Shown here one piece after another: positions 62,787 through 64,000 of a stretch of 64,000 bases of DNA. The notes beneath the pieces are model-generated. The model saw only the letters and a list, made by a program, of their open reading frames with translations, did no database searches and was not told the origin of the DNA. Source of the DNA: Anthostomella pinea (taxonomy: Eukaryota > Ascomycota > Sordariomycetes > Xylariales > Xylariaceae); NCBI GenBank assembly GCA_963556695.1, contig CAUWAG010000003.1, positions 4,154,001 through 4,218,000 of the forward strand. Direction: 5' to 3'. The first letter of the stretch is position 1, and each line of letters begins with the position of its first letter. Position numbers and translations under genes: made by a program.

Positions 62787-62905
62787 CGATTGATTGATTG
62801 ATTGATTGATTGACTGATTGTATTTAACGTGGGGGATCGCTCCTCACTAGTGCAAACCACGCCTCCCAGAGCCTCTGCATCGCAGGGTTATGGAGGTATC
62901 AAGAT
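62787..62905 (-). mobile_element. LINE 3'-UTR fragment with CAAT-type tail
   Basis: The repeat GATT(n) at 62787-62819 reads as (CAAT)n on the minus strand and is followed by about 85 bp of the LINE 3' UTR (GTATTTAACGTGGGGG...). Severely 5'-truncated insertion. Confidence 0.85.
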
Positions 62906-62907
62906 AA

Positions 62908-63110
62908 TAATTGTTTGTTTGTTTTGTATTTAACGTGGGGGGTAGCTCCTCAGTAGTGCAAACCACGCCTCCCAGAGCCATTGCATCGCAAGGTTGTAGA
63001 GGTGTCAAATTAGATACATTCAGATCCGCGCACGAGCCTATCCTCGCTGTAGCGGTACCAATCTGGAGTGTTCAGATGGTTTTTAGTCAATACCCAAGCA
63101 CGATTCCGTC
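62908..63110 (-). mobile_element. second, diverged LINE 3'-UTR fragment with CAAA tail
   Basis: Immediately adjacent copy starting at TTGTTTGTTTG (tail) and following the LINE 3' UTR to about 63100, with increasing divergence (for example 63015-63090). Confidence 0.8.
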
Positions 63111-63378
63111 AGAAAAACCTCTTATCTAGTGACAAAGCGACCCAGTGAACCTCAGTTCTCTGGTGTACATATCGTTCCAGTAGCCGTTCGATATATGTCG
63201 CATTGGTGGGTGGAGTAGGTGTTTATTATCTGCTGGCGAGGGAAACCACAAGGGGGAAAACCTCGCAGGAGTGGGTATTGTGGAGACAAGCTGCTTGGCT
63301 ATCGGGCTCTGCGATAAAATGGGGCCTCTCCACTGTCGTGTGCTGGTTATCGACTCGCACAAGCCGGGTCAGAAAGGG

Positions 63379-63470
63379 GGCCATAGCAGGATTCGAACCC
63401 ACTTGTTCTCGTCGCCCACCGCACAAACGAGAACACAACCAGGCGCATTTGACCATTGCGCCATACGGCC
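63379..63470 (-). tRNA. tRNA-like unit (tRNA-derived SINE head or aberrant tRNA)
   Basis: On the minus strand GGCCGTA pairs with TATGGCC to form a 7-bp acceptor stem. GCGC...GCGC forms a D stem around AATGGTCAAAT, an A box is present (TGGCGCAATGG) and a perfect B box/T loop (GGTTCGAATCC). The central 40 nt are too long for a simple anticodon arm and instead form a long hairpin (TTGTGTTCTCGT with ACGAGAACAA). It could be a tRNA with a short intron, but a tRNA-derived SINE or pseudo-tRNA seems more likely. It sits directly against a LINE 3' UTR. Confidence 0.5.
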
Positions 63471-63472
63471 TA

Positions 63473-64000
63473 TCAAGATAATAAGTACAGTCAGTCCCGC
63501 TCACGAGCCCATCCCCGTTGTTGCGGCGGTATGACCTTGGGGTCATCCATCTGGTCCTTCAAGAAAAGCTATCTATCAGGGACAGATTGTTGAAAAGAAC
63601 TTGCTCTTCTTCACGAATTTTGCCCATTCTATGCTCCTCTCCCCTAAGTATTGTAAACAAGCTGCCCTAGGCGAGTACCTAGGCAGCAGCCGGTTTTTCC
63701 CTAGCCTCTTATAAAAGAAAATGTGTTGTGGTGTTTTCTTCTCACCATAGCTGCAGTGATAATTCGAGTCTGTATGCCCAAAGCGTTCATGATATCTGGC
63801 AAAGTCGCCATGTCCAGATCTGGCCGCTAGAAGTCTGTGTATAGAACTCCTCTTAAAAGATATAAAGTCTCTTTCAGTTACTGTGTGTGAGTATACTTCT
63901 TGATACCTAGATTCTGATTGGTCTTTCCACCATTGGTTGAACTCTTTTCTGCCCTTTCTTTTGAGATTTCTCTTGACCCAAGAGATTGTAGGAAGGTTTG
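63473..64000 (-). mobile_element. third LINE copy, entering from the right edge
   Basis: From ATCAAGATAATAAG at 63473 the LINE 3' UTR and the ORF2 C-terminus follow in reverse (knuckle region 63709-63755) to the end of the window, about 95 percent like the 42.9-kb copy. Its own 3' terminal ~95 bp are missing and replaced by the tRNA-like unit. Confidence 0.9.

Noticed and set aside
62787..62819. GATT repeat as an independent microsatellite
   Set aside because: It is directly joined to a LINE 3' UTR and is best read as the LINE's tail.
1..64000. CRISPR arrays, bacterial operons, telomeric TTAGGG arrays, Starship-type tyrosine recombinase
   Set aside because: Looked for and not seen; the OrsD-like gene alone does not indicate a Starship.

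Overview
This window looks like a piece of a filamentous ascomycete (Pezizomycotina) genome, probably an accessory, subtelomeric or otherwise transposon-rich tract. The signs are short introns of about 46-63 nt (GTRNGT donors, CTAAC/CTGAC branch sites, YAG acceptors), families confined to or typical of these fungi (velvet regulator, Zn2Cys6 regulator, NACHT NTPase, OrsD/DUF3505 protein, fungal kinase-like protein, Prm1), Tad-type LINEs, pogo/Fot-like and Tc1-like DNA transposons, and gypsy and copia relics. Premature stops repeatedly fit C-to-T or G-to-A change (CAG/CGA/TGG to TAG/TGA/TAA), as repeat-induced point mutation (RIP) or simple decay would give. No bacterial-type operons, CRISPR arrays or rRNA were seen.

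Layout. 0-8 kb: relics of an unknown gene, ATG12, a C2H2-finger gene, a copia element and a nearly whole fungal kinase-like gene. 9-10.2 kb: 5'-truncated pogo-like transposase. 12.4-16.5 kb: a small spliced gene, a LINE/acuF-like fused ORF, an intact histidine-phosphatase gene and a PRM1 fragment. 17.2-20.8 kb: 3'-truncated pogo element, polyketide-synthase relic, F-box/LRR gene. 21.6-29.3 kb: a gypsy element split by a complete pogo element flanked by TA, then a third pogo terminal-repeat scar leading straight into the 3' half of an insulin-degrading-enzyme gene. 29.9-36.3 kb: TPR-like, kinase, carboxypeptidase and Tc1 relics plus one unknown gene. 36.4-42.0 kb: a full LINE with both ORFs open. 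42.1-42.7 kb: a divergent histone H3 gene. 42.9-44.7 kb: a second, decayed LINE in opposite orientation. 45-48.8 kb: Cys-rich exon pair and a NACHT NTPase whose 3' end is folded into an inverted repeat. 50.4-53.7 kb: velvet gene cut by the LTR of a chromovirus, then a LINE 3' end and an OrsD-like pseudogene. 55-64 kb: second IDE fragment, small zinc-binding gene, copia and pogo relics, Zn2Cys6 regulator relic, MADS-like ORF, and a stack of LINE 3' ends with a tRNA-like unit.

Genes that look intact are few: the histidine phosphatase (14815-15806), the LINE ORFs, the small gene at 12382-12825, and the small gene at 57413-57808. The unknown gene at 33708-34313 is open but may have lost its original 3' end to a 1-bp shift. 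The rest is largely a graveyard of host-gene fragments embedded in nested transposons. The most unusual item is the histone H3 variant, whose tail keeps the K4/K9/K14/K18/K23 context but replaces the K27 segment. Next are the velvet protein that would end in LTR-encoded residues and the datable nest of insertions at 22-29 kb. All family calls come from reading the sequence; no database search was run.
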